From Saccharothrix deserti (GTDB lineage Bacteria; Actinomycetota; Actinomycetes; Mycobacteriales; Pseudonocardiaceae), in contig NZ_ML775960.1 in assembly GCF_009769385.1 (NCBI RefSeq), positions 50,722-114,721 of the forward strand: DNA of 64,000 nt, read 5' to 3'. The position numbers were made by a program, and so were the translations under genes. Below the pieces are notes generated by a model that was not told the DNA's origin, did not search any database, and saw only the letters and a list, made by a program, of their open reading frames with translations. Positions 26,418 through 34,889 of the stretch are shown here, in pieces (within the stretch, counting starts at the first letter, position 1; each line of letters opens with the position of its first letter).

Positions 26418-27469
26418 CGGGGCACCCCCACCTCGACGCCTTCGGCGATGCCCTCGCCTGCGACCTCCACCTGACCGGCGGCGAACAGGCCCGTCTCCAC
26501 CGGCACGTAACGCGTCGCGTCGCCTTCGACGACCTGGACGCCGTACTCGCCCTCACCGAGGGACACCAGGGCGCCCACCGGGACCGCGAGGACGTTCTCC
26601 TTGCGCTCCGACACGAGCATGACGTCCACCGGCGCCGAGGCGAGCCGGCCCAACGCCGCCTGGTCGGCCACCGACACCACCACCTCCACCGTGGTCGTCG
26701 CGGTCGCGCCCTGCTGGGTCGGGCTGGTGGTGGCGGCGGTGCCCACAGACTCGACCTTGCCCTCGACCGACTTGCCGTCCGGCAGGGCGACGGTCGCCGC
26801 CACACCTTCGGCCACCAGGTGCTGCTTGCCCACGTCCAGCGGCACGACCACCACCCGCGTGGTGCCCGTGTAGGTGAGAACCGGCCCGGTGGCGCGGCTG
26901 CCGGGCTGGGCCTTCAACTCGGCCACCCGCACGTCACCGCCCGTGACCACGACGTCCGTCGGCTGCACCGCCCCCGTCTCCGGCACACCCAACGCCTTCT
27001 GCCACGCGCGCACCGCCGTGGCCGTGGCGGAGGTGTAGGAGTCGTCCACGGTGAAGCCGCCGTAGCCGAGCACCTGGAGGTTCTCCTCCAGCTGGCGGAC
27101 GTCCTGCCCCGTGACACCCGACGACAGCGACCGGTACGCCGGTGTCGCGCCGAACAGCAGCGGAACCGGCCTGTCGTCCACCTCGTAGACCGCCTGGCCG
27201 CGCCCGATGACCGCGCCGGGCGCGGGCAACCAGGTGATGGTGCCCGGCGCGCCGACGGGCACGGGTGTGGCCGCGCCGTGGCCGAGCGTGCCGGTGACCC
27301 GTTCGGTGCGGGTCAACGTCGTCGCCGCCACCTCCGCCGTGGCTGGTGGCAGGTTCGCCGCGTTGGCGGGCGTCGGATCGGCGCCGCCGAACCCGACCGC
27401 GGCGACACCTCCCGCCCCGAGCACGACCAGGGCACCGGCTCCCAGGGCGATCCGCGAACGCCTGCTCAT
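26414..27469 (-). CDS. Efflux adaptor with peptidoglycan-binding domain
   Basis: A 351-residue secreted or membrane-anchored protein: an N-terminal signal anchor (about 7-27), a lipoyl/barrel-type half at about 45-100 with [15 protein letters not shown], an inserted peptidoglycan-binding helix bundle at about 118-165 ([32 protein letters not shown]), then beta-barrel segments. This architecture is common for adaptors of actinobacterial MacAB-like systems, in which the inserted domain probably docks the pump to the wall. It overlaps the ATPase gene by four bases. Confidence 0.85.
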   Translation of the reverse strand: MSRRSRIALGAGALVVLGAGGVAAVGFGGADPTPANAANLPPATAEVAATTLTRTERVTGTLGHGAATPVPVGAPGTITWLPAPGAVIGRGQAVYEVDDRPVPLLFGATPAYRSLSSGVTGQDVRQLEENLQVLGYGGFTVDDSYTSATATAVRAWQKALGVPETGAVQPTDVVVTGGDVRVAELKAQPGSRATGPVLTYTGTTRVVVVPLDVGKQHLVAEGVAATVALPDGKSVEGKVESVGTAATTSPTQQGATATTTVEVVVSVADQAALGRLASAPVDVMLVSERKENVLAVPVGALVSLGEGEYGVQVVEGDATRYVPVETGLFAAGQVEVAGEGIAEGVEVGVPR

Positions 27470-27945
27470 CGGCCCAGCACCGGGAGCTTGTCCTGGCACG
27501 CCTTCATCGCCGCCTGGAACGCGGGACTGTCGCGGTCGACCTGACCAAGGCCGCTCAGTTTGCCGCCGTTCGGATCCGGGTCGGACACTTCGACCCCGTT
27601 GTCCCGCAGGCACTGCGTGAACTCGCGCAGCCGGTCCATCATCTCCGGGTCCAACTTGGACAGATCCCCGCCGCCCGGCATGAACTCCCGGCACGCCTCG
27701 ATGGCCTTCTCGACATCCGGGTCGGTGCGGTCCACCTTGCCCAAGCCGCCCCACTTGCCGCCGGCCGGGTCCGGGTCCGGCACGTCCACGCCGTTGTCGC
27801 GCATGCACCGCGCGAACTCGCGGGACCGGTCCTCCTGGCTCGTCTCCGCGCTCGACGACGGCGCCGCCACCTCCGCGCCGCCCGTGCCGCACGCCGCGAG
27901 CGACAGTGCCAGCGCCAGTGCGGCCGGCACGATCCTGCATCGCAT
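27466..27945 (-). CDS. Lipoprotein with two internal repeats
   Basis: A 159-residue lipoprotein with lipobox LAACG at residues 16-20. The mature part is two copies of a unit of about 50 residues: FARCMRDNGVDVPDPDPAGG and FTQCLRDNGVEVSDPDPNGG, each followed by GLG(K/Q)VDR and a second Cys (EACREF, KACQDK). Each unit thus keeps one Cys pair, probably a disulfide. It is the first gene of the efflux operon, divergent from the response regulator, and might be the sensor or periplasmic binding partner. No established function is known. Confidence 0.8.
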   Translation of the reverse strand: MRCRIVPAALALALSLAACGTGGAEVAAPSSSAETSQEDRSREFARCMRDNGVDVPDPDPAGGKWGGLGKVDRTDPDVEKAIEACREFMPGGGDLSKLDPEMMDRLREFTQCLRDNGVEVSDPDPNGGKLSGLGQVDRDSPAFQAAMKACQDKLPVLGR

Positions 27946-27984
27946 GTCCCCTCCTTCATCGGTGGGGACAGTCGACCAGCGAGG

Positions 27985-28028
27985 CCATAACCAGCGCGTA
28001 ACCGAAACTGCTTATGCGGAGGTTATGG
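27985..28028. promoter_or_regulatory. Putative response-regulator site between the efflux operon and the two-component system
   Basis: TAACC occurs twice at 11-bp spacing and again inverted, so that CCATAACC faces GGTTATGG. Direct repeats one helical turn apart are typical of OmpR-type regulators. The site sits in the divergent gap and could control both units. Confidence 0.5.
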
Positions 28029-28050
28029 GCACCGGCGGACGATGGTCCGC

Positions 28051-28707
28051 ATGCGCATCCTCGTGGTCGAAGACGAAACGACGCTCGCGGCGACCATCGC
28101 CGAGTGGCTGCGGCGCGAGGCGTTCGCCGTCGACGTGGTGCACGACGGCGACTCCGCGCTGGAGCGCCTGTCGGTCAACGCCTACGACGTCCTCGTGCTC
28201 GACCGCGACATACCCCGCGTGCACGGCGATGTCGTGTGCCGCCGGGTGGCCGACTCGGGCGCCGAGACGCGGATACTCATGCTCACCGCGGCCGCCGCGG
28301 TGCGCGACCGGGTCGCGGGGTTGGCCCTCGGTGCGGACGACTACCTGCCCAAGCCGTTCGCGTTCGTGGAGCTGTCCGCGCGCGTCCACGCGCTGCTGCG
28401 CAGAGTCCGGCCGCCGAACCCGCCGGTGCTCGAACGGGCGGATCTACGGGTTGATCCGGCCCGCCGTCAAGTCACCCGTGCGGGTGAGTTCATTCCATTG
28501 GCCAACAGGGAATTCGCCCTGCTGACCGAACTGGTCCGGGCGGGCGGCGCCGTCGTGACCTCCGAACACCTGCTGGAGAAGGTGTGGGACGAGCACATCG
28601 ACCCGTTCACCAACGCGGTGCGGGTGACCATGATGAAACTGCGCCGCAAGCTCGGTGAGCCGCCGGTGATCGAGACCGTGCCCGGTGTGGGATACCGGAT
28701 CCCGTGA
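28051..28707 (+). CDS. OmpR-family response regulator
   Basis: A 218-residue two-domain regulator. Receiver: acidic pocket EDE at 7-9, phospho-acceptor D51 (VLVLDRDIP), Thr79, Lys101 (LPKPF). The C-terminal winged-helix has NREFALLTELVRAGG and RVTMMKLRRKLGEP. An ATG three codons upstream is an alternative start. It overlaps the kinase gene by four bases and likely controls the divergent efflux operon and itself. Confidence 0.92.
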   Translation: MRILVVEDETTLAATIAEWLRREAFAVDVVHDGDSALERLSVNAYDVLVLDRDIPRVHGDVVCRRVADSGAETRILMLTAAAAVRDRVAGLALGADDYLPKPFAFVELSARVHALLRRVRPPNPPVLERADLRVDPARRQVTRAGEFIPLANREFALLTELVRAGGAVVTSEHLLEKVWDEHIDPFTNAVRVTMMKLRRKLGEPPVIETVPGVGYRIP

Positions 28708-29837
28708 TCGGCCGGTGGAGCGTCCGGGGGCGGCTGACCGCGCTCTACGGCGGGCTGTTCGTGCTCGCCGGCGGCGCCCTGCTCGCCGTCACCTACCTGC
28801 TGGTGTGGCAGAGCCTCAACGGCCGGCTCCAGCCGTTCGGCGACTCGATGAACCTGCGCGAGCTGCGCACCGCGTCCCCCGAGGACGTGATCGCCTCCAT
28901 CCGCGCCGCCCAGGTCGACTACCGCGACGACGTGGTGGAATCCCTGGTCACCCGAGGAAGCCTCGCATTGCTGTGCGTGGCGCTGATCGCGGTGGCGTTC
29001 GGGTGGCTCTTGGCGCGCAGCGCGCTGCAGCCGCTGCACCGCATCACCGAGGCCGCCCGCCGGATCGCGGCGGGCCACGGCCTGCACGAGCGGATCCCGC
29101 CGACGGGCCCGCGCGACGAGGTCGCCGAACTGGCCGAGACGTTCAACGCCATGTTGGACCGGCTCGACCGGGCCTTCGACGGCCAACGCCGGTTCGTCGC
29201 CGACGCCTCGCACGAGATGCGCACCCCGCTGGCCGTGAAACGAGCGCTCATCGAGGTTTCCATCACCCGACCGGGCGCATCGGCGGACGCCAAGCAGTTG
29301 GGCGCGGAACTGCTGGAGGTCAACGCCCGACACGAACGGCTCATCGACGGCCTGCTCACGTTGGCCGACAGCGAGAACGAGCTGACCGAGCGCAGCCGCA
29401 CCTCCGTCTCCGACATAGCCGAGCACGTGCTGTGGCAGTCGAAGGCCACCGCCGACCAGGCGGGCGTGGACCTGCACCACGACATGGCGCCGTGCGAGGT
29501 GGTCGGCGACCCGGTGCTGCTGGAGCGCCTGGTGCGCAACCTGGTCGACAACGCGATCAGGCACAACCACCGGGGCGGCTGGGTGGACGTGGACGCCGGA
29601 CCAGGGGTCCTGGTCGTGGCCAACACCGGCCCGAAGATCGAGCCGTACGAGGTGGAGGGGCTGTTCCGGCCGTTCCGCAGGCTCGACCGGGTCGCCACCA
29701 CGACGGGAGACCGCGGCCTGGGCCTGGGGCTGTCGATCGTCCGGGCCATCGCCGCCGCCCACGGTGCGACGGTGACCGCGACACCGGGGGCGGACGGCGG
29801 GTTGGCGGTGACGGTCAGGTTTGCCGGAGAGACGTGA
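28704..29837 (+). CDS. Sensor histidine kinase
   Basis: A 377-residue membrane kinase: two membrane helices (about 13-34 and 86-105) flank a short extracytoplasmic loop of about 50 residues, then HAMP, HisKA with H170 in DASHEMRTPL, and an HATPase with NLVDNAIRHN and GDRGLGLGLSIVRAIAAAHG. The short sensor loop resembles intramembrane or lipid-sensing kinases of antibiotic-resistance systems. It pairs with the preceding regulator. Confidence 0.92.
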   Translation: MIGRWSVRGRLTALYGGLFVLAGGALLAVTYLLVWQSLNGRLQPFGDSMNLRELRTASPEDVIASIRAAQVDYRDDVVESLVTRGSLALLCVALIAVAFGWLLARSALQPLHRITEAARRIAAGHGLHERIPPTGPRDEVAELAETFNAMLDRLDRAFDGQRRFVADASHEMRTPLAVKRALIEVSITRPGASADAKQLGAELLEVNARHERLIDGLLTLADSENELTERSRTSVSDIAEHVLWQSKATADQAGVDLHHDMAPCEVVGDPVLLERLVRNLVDNAIRHNHRGGWVDVDAGPGVLVVANTGPKIEPYEVEGLFRPFRRLDRVATTTGDRGLGLGLSIVRAIAAAHGATVTATPGADGGLAVTVRFAGET

Positions 29838-29991
29838 GGAACGCACGGAAACGACGGTCCGCAAAGGTCAATCTGGGTCCTGGCCGTTTGCTGTCCCTGA
29901 CGCTGGTCGTGCTCGGTCCCACGGCCAGCTCGACGCAGTTGTTCCCCGCGCCGGAGTACGAGCTCTTGCGCCACGCCTTGTCGATGTTCAT
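29815..29991 (-). CDS. DUF397 protein
   Basis: A 58-residue DUF397 protein with the family hallmark AWRKSSYSGAGNNCVELA and a VRDSKRPG core. The start ATG overlaps the stop of the XRE gene by four bases. Its 3' end overlaps the kinase gene by 23 bases on the opposite strand. DUF397 proteins are known partners of XRE-DUF5753 regulators in actinomycetes. Confidence 0.9.
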   Translation of the reverse strand: MNIDKAWRKSSYSGAGNNCVELAVGPSTTSVRDSKRPGPRLTFADRRFRAFLTSLRQT

Positions 29992-30842
29992 GTGTCCTTC
30001 AGTGCGGTTGCCAGTTTTCTGATCAACGAAGCCGACTCCTTGGGCGACAGGGCGACCTCGCTCACGATTTCCTCGAAGTGCAACAGGTACTTCTGCACGT
30101 CCGCGCGGTTGTCCACCCACTTGCCACCACCCGCGTACTCCAGGTACACGGCCGAAGGATCACTGTCCTCGAAGCGGAGAGCGGTCGCGCCACCACCGGA
30201 CATGGTCCCGTGGGCACCGGCGCCGAACGGGACCACCTGGATGGTGATGTTGTCCTGCCTCCCCTTCTCGAGCAAATGCGACAACTGCTCACTCATCACG
30301 CCGGCGCCACCGACGACCCGGTGCAGGGCCGCCTCGTCGATCACCGCGTGGAGGCGTAAGCCGGGCAGCCGACGCTGCCGGTTCGCCAGTGCCGCGGCCA
30401 CCTGTTCCACGGACACCGAGGCGTCCATGAACCGCCGGCCCGCGAGCCTGATCGCCGCCGCGTAGGCAGGGGTCTGGAGCAGGCCGGGGATGACGATCAT
30501 CTCGATGGTGCGCACTTCCGTGGCGTCCGCCTCCTGCCGGGCGTAGGTGCGTGCTTCCGGTGTGTACGCCGCGGCGTACACCAGGCGGGTGCCGTCCTGC
30601 TTCGCGTCCTCCCACAACGCCTCCGCCTCGCGCCGCTCGGCATCGGTCGCCCCGTAGAGCCCGAGCAGCGCGCCCAGTTCGGTCCAACTCGGACTGATGT
30701 ACCCGTTCTCCATCCGCGACAGCGTCGACTGCGTCTTCCGCGTCAGCGCGTGGTAGTCGATCTCGGTCTTGCCCGCACGTTTGCGCAAAGCGTTGAGGAA
30801 CTGACCAAGCTTGCGCTTGCGTCGGGTTTGGACGGCTGCCAT
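29988..30842 (-). CDS. XRE-family regulator with DUF5753 domain
   Basis: A 284-residue regulator. The N-terminal helix-turn-helix includes ALTRKTQSTLSRMENGYISPS (residues about 32-52), and the DUF5753 domain starts around TIEMIVIPGLLQTPAYAA and continues through RQRRL, VIDEAALHRVVGG and IQVVPFGAGAH. Such proteins act with DUF397 partners in development or antibiotic regulation. The pair lies beside the Septu-like genes, divergently; a regulatory link is possible but not shown. Confidence 0.9.
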   Translation of the reverse strand: MAAVQTRRKRKLGQFLNALRKRAGKTEIDYHALTRKTQSTLSRMENGYISPSWTELGALLGLYGATDAERREAEALWEDAKQDGTRLVYAAAYTPEARTYARQEADATEVRTIEMIVIPGLLQTPAYAAAIRLAGRRFMDASVSVEQVAAALANRQRRLPGLRLHAVIDEAALHRVVGGAGVMSEQLSHLLEKGRQDNITIQVVPFGAGAHGTMSGGGATALRFEDSDPSAVYLEYAGGGKWVDNRADVQKYLLHFEEIVSEVALSPKESASLIRKLATALKDT

Positions 30843-31098
30843 GCGGATCTCTCCTCGCTGGAAAAGAACTGCGAACACCCTAGTGCGGTTCCGCGTCCTG
30901 CCCAGTTTCACTCGATCGAGCGCATATAAGGTGCATATACGCCCCAATAACATGAGCCCGCCGACCCGAGGGAACGGAGCCAGGCAGGCTCGCTCGCCGG
31001 CCGCCGTCCGGTGGTGCCGTTGGCGGTGTCGGGCACGCTGTGCGACGTGCCCGACGAACGCGACGAGTCCTGATCAGCGCGGACTAAAGTCTGACCAC

Positions 31099-32433
31099 AT
31101 GTACATCTCGCAGGTCCGACTGCGGAACGTCAAGGGGTTCCACGGCGCCCGCGAAGTGGATCTCAAGCTCACCGCACCCGGCTGGACGGTGATCGCGGGC
31201 CGCAACGGGTCGGGCAAGACGTCGCTGCTGCGGGCGATCGCGCTGGCCGTCAGCGGTCCCGCGGTGGCCCGCAACCTGGTCCCCGACTTCGAGAACTGGG
31301 TCACCGCCGGTCAGCGCGAGGGTGTCGTCCAGGTCCAGTTCACCCACGACCGCCGGGTGGAGAGGTTCGGCAAGGGCCGCCCGCCGGAGGGCAGGCTGTG
31401 GGCGGGCCTCGGCTGGACGATGCCCGAGGAGGAGAGCCGGCGCACCTACCGCGGCCTGCAACCGTCGCTCAAGGAGAAGCTGGAGGGCAGCAAGACCGCC
31501 GCCGCCCGCGGCCCGTGGCAGGACAACCCCACGGGGTGGTTCTGCGCGGCGTACGGCCCGTTCCGGCGGCTCGTCGGCGGCGCGGGCGACGCGCAGCGGC
31601 TGATGCTGAGCCCCGGCCCGGTGTCGCGGCTGGCGAGCCTGTTCCACGAGGACGCGTCGCTGGCCGAGGGCGTCGGCTGGCTGATCGAGCAGCACCTCAG
31701 GTCGCTGGAGCGCAGGCCCGGAGCGGAGGACCTGAAGACGGTCGCGCTGGGCGTGCTGTCGGACGGCCTGCTGCCCGACGACTACCGGATCGAGGGCGTC
31801 GACTCCGACGGCCTGTGGGTGGTCAGCGGCGGGCACCGGTTCCCGCTGCGCGAGATGAGCGACGGCTACCGGACGGTCGCGGCGCTCGTGGTGGACCTGA
31901 TCAAGCAGATCCAGGAGTCGTACGGCACCCTCGAACACACCCCCACCGAGCACGGCATGGCGTTGACCGCACCCGGCGTGGTGATCATCGACGAGGTGGA
32001 CGCGCACCTGCACGTGTCGTGGCAGAAGCGCATCGGCGGCTGGCTCAAGGAGCACTTCCCGAACATCCAGTTCATCGTCACCACGCACAGCCCCTACCTG
32101 TGCCAGGCCGCCGACCCCGGCGGGCTGATCCGGCTGCCCGGCCCGGACCAGCAGGAGCCGCCGCGGGTGGTCGACCAGGACCTCTACGAGCGGATCGTCT
32201 ACGGCAGCGGCGACGACGCGGTGCTGTCGGAGCTGTTCGGCCTCGACACGCCCTACTCCGAACGGGCGCAGCAGCTGCGCGCCGAGCTGGTGGAACTCGA
32301 GGTCGCGGTGATCGGCGGCACGGCGGACGACCGCGCGGTGCGCCGGTACGAGAAGCTGCGGGCGCTGCTGACCAGCTCACCGGTGGCCCGCACGCGTGAG
32401 GTGACCGCGCGGATGGAACGCGACGAGACGTGA
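31099..32433 (+). CDS. AAA/ABC-type ATPase of a Septu-like pair (PtuA-like)
   Basis: A 444-residue ATPase of the SMC/OLD-like ABC class: Walker A AGRNGSGKTS at 33-42, signature-like REMSDGYRT, Walker B VVIIDEVDAHLH, and the TTHSPYLCQA switch motif. It lacks a TOPRIM nuclease domain, unlike OLD proteins. The four-base overlap with an HNH nuclease gene matches the two-gene Septu (PtuA-PtuB) anti-phage layout, in which the ATPase assembles with the nuclease. Alternatives are other AAA-HNH pairs of unproven role. Confidence 0.8.
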   Translation: MYISQVRLRNVKGFHGAREVDLKLTAPGWTVIAGRNGSGKTSLLRAIALAVSGPAVARNLVPDFENWVTAGQREGVVQVQFTHDRRVERFGKGRPPEGRLWAGLGWTMPEEESRRTYRGLQPSLKEKLEGSKTAAARGPWQDNPTGWFCAAYGPFRRLVGGAGDAQRLMLSPGPVSRLASLFHEDASLAEGVGWLIEQHLRSLERRPGAEDLKTVALGVLSDGLLPDDYRIEGVDSDGLWVVSGGHRFPLREMSDGYRTVAALVVDLIKQIQESYGTLEHTPTEHGMALTAPGVVIIDEVDAHLHVSWQKRIGGWLKEHFPNIQFIVTTHSPYLCQAADPGGLIRLPGPDQQEPPRVVDQDLYERIVYGSGDDAVLSELFGLDTPYSERAQQLRAELVELEVAVIGGTADDRAVRRYEKLRALLTSSPVARTREVTARMERDET

Positions 32434-33170
32434 TCCGACTCGTCCGGCCCGCGCTGCCCGCCGCGCTCGCGGACCGGCTGCCCGAGCTGACCGCGGAGAT
32501 CGAGGAGTCCGGACAGCGGACGCGCACCGCGCGTGCGTTGTGGAAGCGCGCTGTCGTGCGACGGAACGTGCACGCGCCGTTGAGGCGGCTCTTGGAGGGC
32601 ATGGCGCCGGGCTTCCAGCGGTGCATGTACTGCGGCGACAGCCAGGGCACGGACATCGACCACTACGAGCCGCTGTCGCGCAACCCGCTGCGCACGTTCG
32701 ACTGGCTCAACCACCTGCTGGCCTGCTCGACCTGCAACAGCAACCTCAAACGGGACCGGTTCCCGCTGGCCGAGGACGGCACGCCGCTGCTGGTCGACCC
32801 CACCACCGAGGACCCGTTCGACCACCTGCTGCTCACGCTGTCACTGGGCGTGTACGTGGCGCGCACGGAGAAGGGCGCGGCCACCATCGACGTGTGCGGG
32901 CTCAACCGGCCGGTGCTCACGCAGGGGCGGGTGCACGCGCGACGGGTGGTGCTGATGTGCCTGGCGCGGTGGACGGCCGGGCGGGCGCGGGACGCCCGGG
33001 ACGAGATGCGCGAGGCCGTGCTGACCGTCCAGGGCCAGCCGTTCGCCGACGTGTGCCAGGCGATGCTGCGGCTGGCGCTGTCCCCCGGCGCGGAGCGGGT
33101 GTTCGAGGAGACGCCGTGGGCGTTGGGCGTGCTGAGGGACGAGGAGCTGCGAGACGAGCTGATGGCTTGA
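32430..33170 (+). CDS. HNH endonuclease of a Septu-like pair (PtuB-like)
   Basis: A 246-residue protein with a zinc-type HNH fold at about 66-115: CMYCG, the catalytic DIDHYEPLSRNP, LNHLLACSTCNSNLK. The four cysteines probably bind zinc and the His of DIDHYEP is catalytic. The C-terminal 120 residues are helical and unassigned, possibly the ATPase-binding part. It is translationally coupled to the ATPase and its stop codon touches the MerR promoter. Confidence 0.82.
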   Translation: MIRLVRPALPAALADRLPELTAEIEESGQRTRTARALWKRAVVRRNVHAPLRRLLEGMAPGFQRCMYCGDSQGTDIDHYEPLSRNPLRTFDWLNHLLACSTCNSNLKRDRFPLAEDGTPLLVDPTTEDPFDHLLLTLSLGVYVARTEKGAATIDVCGLNRPVLTQGRVHARRVVLMCLARWTAGRARDARDEMREAVLTVQGQPFADVCQAMLRLALSPGAERVFEETPWALGVLRDEELRDELMA

Positions 33171-33198
33171 CCTTGGAGTGCGGTCCAGGGTTTACCGT
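33167..33198 (+). promoter_or_regulatory. MerR-type promoter/operator
   Basis: TTGACC (-35) and TTTACC (-10) are separated by 18 bp, and the spacer contains the inverted repeat ACCTTGGA...TCCAGGGT typical of MerR-family operators. The -10 lies 8 bp before the ATG, so the transcript should be leaderless or nearly so. Confidence 0.7.
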
Positions 33199-33204
33199 CG
33201 GGTC

Positions 33205-33612
33205 ATGCGTGTTGCTGAGCTGGCCGACGCGGTGGGGGTGCGACCGGACACGGTCCGGTACTACGAGCGGGCCGGGCTGCTGAGCCCGCCGCCGCGCACC
33301 GCGTCCGGGTACCGGGTCTACCAGGAGGACGCGGTCGAGCGGATCCGGTTCGTGCGGGGCTGTCAGCGGCTGGGGCTGAAGCTGCGCGAGATCGCCGACC
33401 TGCTGGCCGTCCGCGACACCGGCGTGTGCCCGTGCGAGCCCGCCGAGGAACTGCTGCACCGGCACATCGCCGAGCTGGACGCCGAGGTGGCGCGGCTGTC
33501 GGCGCTGCGGGACGAGCTGACCGAGATGGTGCGCGGTCTGCCCACCGGGCGCTGCCCGGACATCGAGCCGGGCACGTGGTGCCCACCGGCGTCGGCGGAG
33601 CCGACGACCTGA
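33205..33612 (+). CDS. MerR-family regulator with cysteine motifs
   Basis: A 135-residue MerR protein: winged helix with VGVRPDTVRYYERAGLL and GYRVYQEDAVERIRFV, a dimerisation coiled coil, and cysteines in TGVCPCEP and in GRCPDIEPGTWC that could bind a thiophilic metal such as Hg, Cd, Zn or Cu. The ATG before RVAELADAVG sits where transcription should start. Downstream by 24 bp is a tiny Cys-rich peptide gene. The metal is not predictable with confidence. Confidence 0.9.
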   Translation: MRVAELADAVGVRPDTVRYYERAGLLSPPPRTASGYRVYQEDAVERIRFVRGCQRLGLKLREIADLLAVRDTGVCPCEPAEELLHRHIAELDAEVARLSALRDELTEMVRGLPTGRCPDIEPGTWCPPASAEPTT

Positions 33613-33636
33613 CGTCAGGAGAGGAGGTGACAGGCG

Positions 33637-33681
33637 ATGGATTGCGAGTGCGATTGCGAGTGCGGCTCGGGCTGCTGCTGA
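33637..33681 (+). CDS. 14-residue Cys-rich peptide MDCECDCECGSGCC
   Basis: Too short for normal gene calling. It is preceded by AGGAGGTGA, a nine-base match to the 16S anti-Shine-Dalgarno sequence, ending seven bases before the ATG. Six of 14 residues are Cys and four are acidic, arranged as CxCxCxC plus CC, as in metallothionein chelation motifs. It lies 24 bp after merR and ahead of two hairpins, so it is likely the structural partner of this metal-responsive unit. Roles as a metal buffer or a sensing leader peptide are both possible. No family is known to me. Confidence 0.65.
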   Translation: MDCECDCECGSGCC

Positions 33682-33690
33682 GCTGAACGA

Positions 33691-33739
33691 GGTCGGCGAG
33701 GCGCCCGCCGACCCGCTCCCGGCCCGCGTGTCCGGGCCG
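33691..33739 (+). terminator. Two adjacent hairpins after the Cys-rich peptide
   Basis: GGTCGGCG/CGCCGACC (8-bp stem, 7-nt loop) is followed by CGGCCCG/CGGGCCG (7-bp stem, 6-nt loop). They likely end the merR transcript. Confidence 0.55.
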
Positions 33740-33908
33740 TGGAGTCCACTGTGGCTACGCGAGGATCCGCCGTGTTGACCGAGCGCTGTGCGTAGTCCAC
33801 TTCGAGAAACCTTCGGCAACCTAACGATGCGCCCTTGTGGTGTCGGCTTTGAGCCGAGTCCTCGAAATCCACCTGAAATTGTCGGACCCCAGGTCCATCA
33901 TGGCCCCC

Positions 33909-34889
33909 ATGGCAGACGCAATCGTGGCCGAAGGGCTGGTCAAGCGCTACGGATCGGTGGTCGCTCTCGACGGCCTCGACCTCGTGGTGCCGGAGGGGAC
34001 CGTCATGGGCCTGCTCGGGCCGAACGGCGCGGGCAAGACCACAACGGTGCGGGTGCTCACCACACTGCTCGAGTGCGATGAGGGCAAGGCGACCGTCACC
34101 GGGCTGGACGTCGTGGCCGACGCGAAGGAGCTGCGCCGCAGGATCGGGCTGTCCGGCCAGTACGCGGCCGTGGACGAGAACCTGACCGGCTTCGAGAACC
34201 TGGACATGGTGGGCAGGCTCTACCACCTGGGCAAGAAGAAGAGCCGTGACCGGGCACGCGAACTGCTGGAGCGGTTCGACCTGGTGGAGGCCGCGGACCG
34301 GCCGGTGAAGGGCTACTCGGGAGGTATGCGCCGCCGGCTCGACCTGGCGGGCGCGCTGGTGGCCACACCGATGGTGCTGTTCCTCGACGAGCCGACCACG
34401 GGGCTCGACCCGCGCAGCCGACTGGGGATGTGGGACGTGATCTCGGAACTGGTGGCCGGCGGCACCACGCTGCTGCTCACCACGCAGTACCTGGAAGAGG
34501 CCGACCGGCTGGCCGACAAGATCGCGGTCATCGACCACGGCAAGGTCATCGCGCTGGGCACGGCGAACGAGCTGAAGGACCAGGTCGGCGGTGAACGGCT
34601 GGAGCTGACCGTCGGCTCGGCGCACGACGCGGCGACGGCGAAGGCCGCGCTGAGCCCGTTGGCGATCGCCGAGATCACGCTGGACGACCGCAGCCACCGG
34701 CTGACCGTGCCGGTGTCCGGCGGGGCCGACGTGCTGGTGGACGGTATCCGGCGGCTGGACGCCGAGTCGATCAAGGTGCTCGACATCGGGCTGCGCAGGC
34801 CGACGCTGGACGACGTGTTCCTCACGCTGACCGGACACGCAACCGGGGAGAACGGCACCGAGGAGAAGCAGGGGGAACGGGGAGAATGA
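33909..34889 (+). CDS. DrrA-type ABC exporter ATPase
   Basis: A 326-residue daunorubicin-resistance-type ATPase: GPNGAGKTTT Walker A near 39, YSGGMRRRLDLA signature, LFLDEPTTGLDP Walker B, LLTTQYLEEADRL switch, plus the C-terminal DrrA extension ending RRPTLDDVFLTLTG. The start is ambiguous between two in-frame ATGs nine bases apart. It overlaps the permease gene by four bases. Such pairs export hydrophobic drugs or lipids. Confidence 0.92.
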   Translation: MADAIVAEGLVKRYGSVVALDGLDLVVPEGTVMGLLGPNGAGKTTTVRVLTTLLECDEGKATVTGLDVVADAKELRRRIGLSGQYAAVDENLTGFENLDMVGRLYHLGKKKSRDRARELLERFDLVEAADRPVKGYSGGMRRRLDLAGALVATPMVLFLDEPTTGLDPRSRLGMWDVISELVAGGTTLLLTTQYLEEADRLADKIAVIDHGKVIALGTANELKDQVGGERLELTVGSAHDAATAKAALSPLAIAEITLDDRSHRLTVPVSGGADVLVDGIRRLDAESIKVLDIGLRRPTLDDVFLTLTGHATGENGTEEKQGERGE

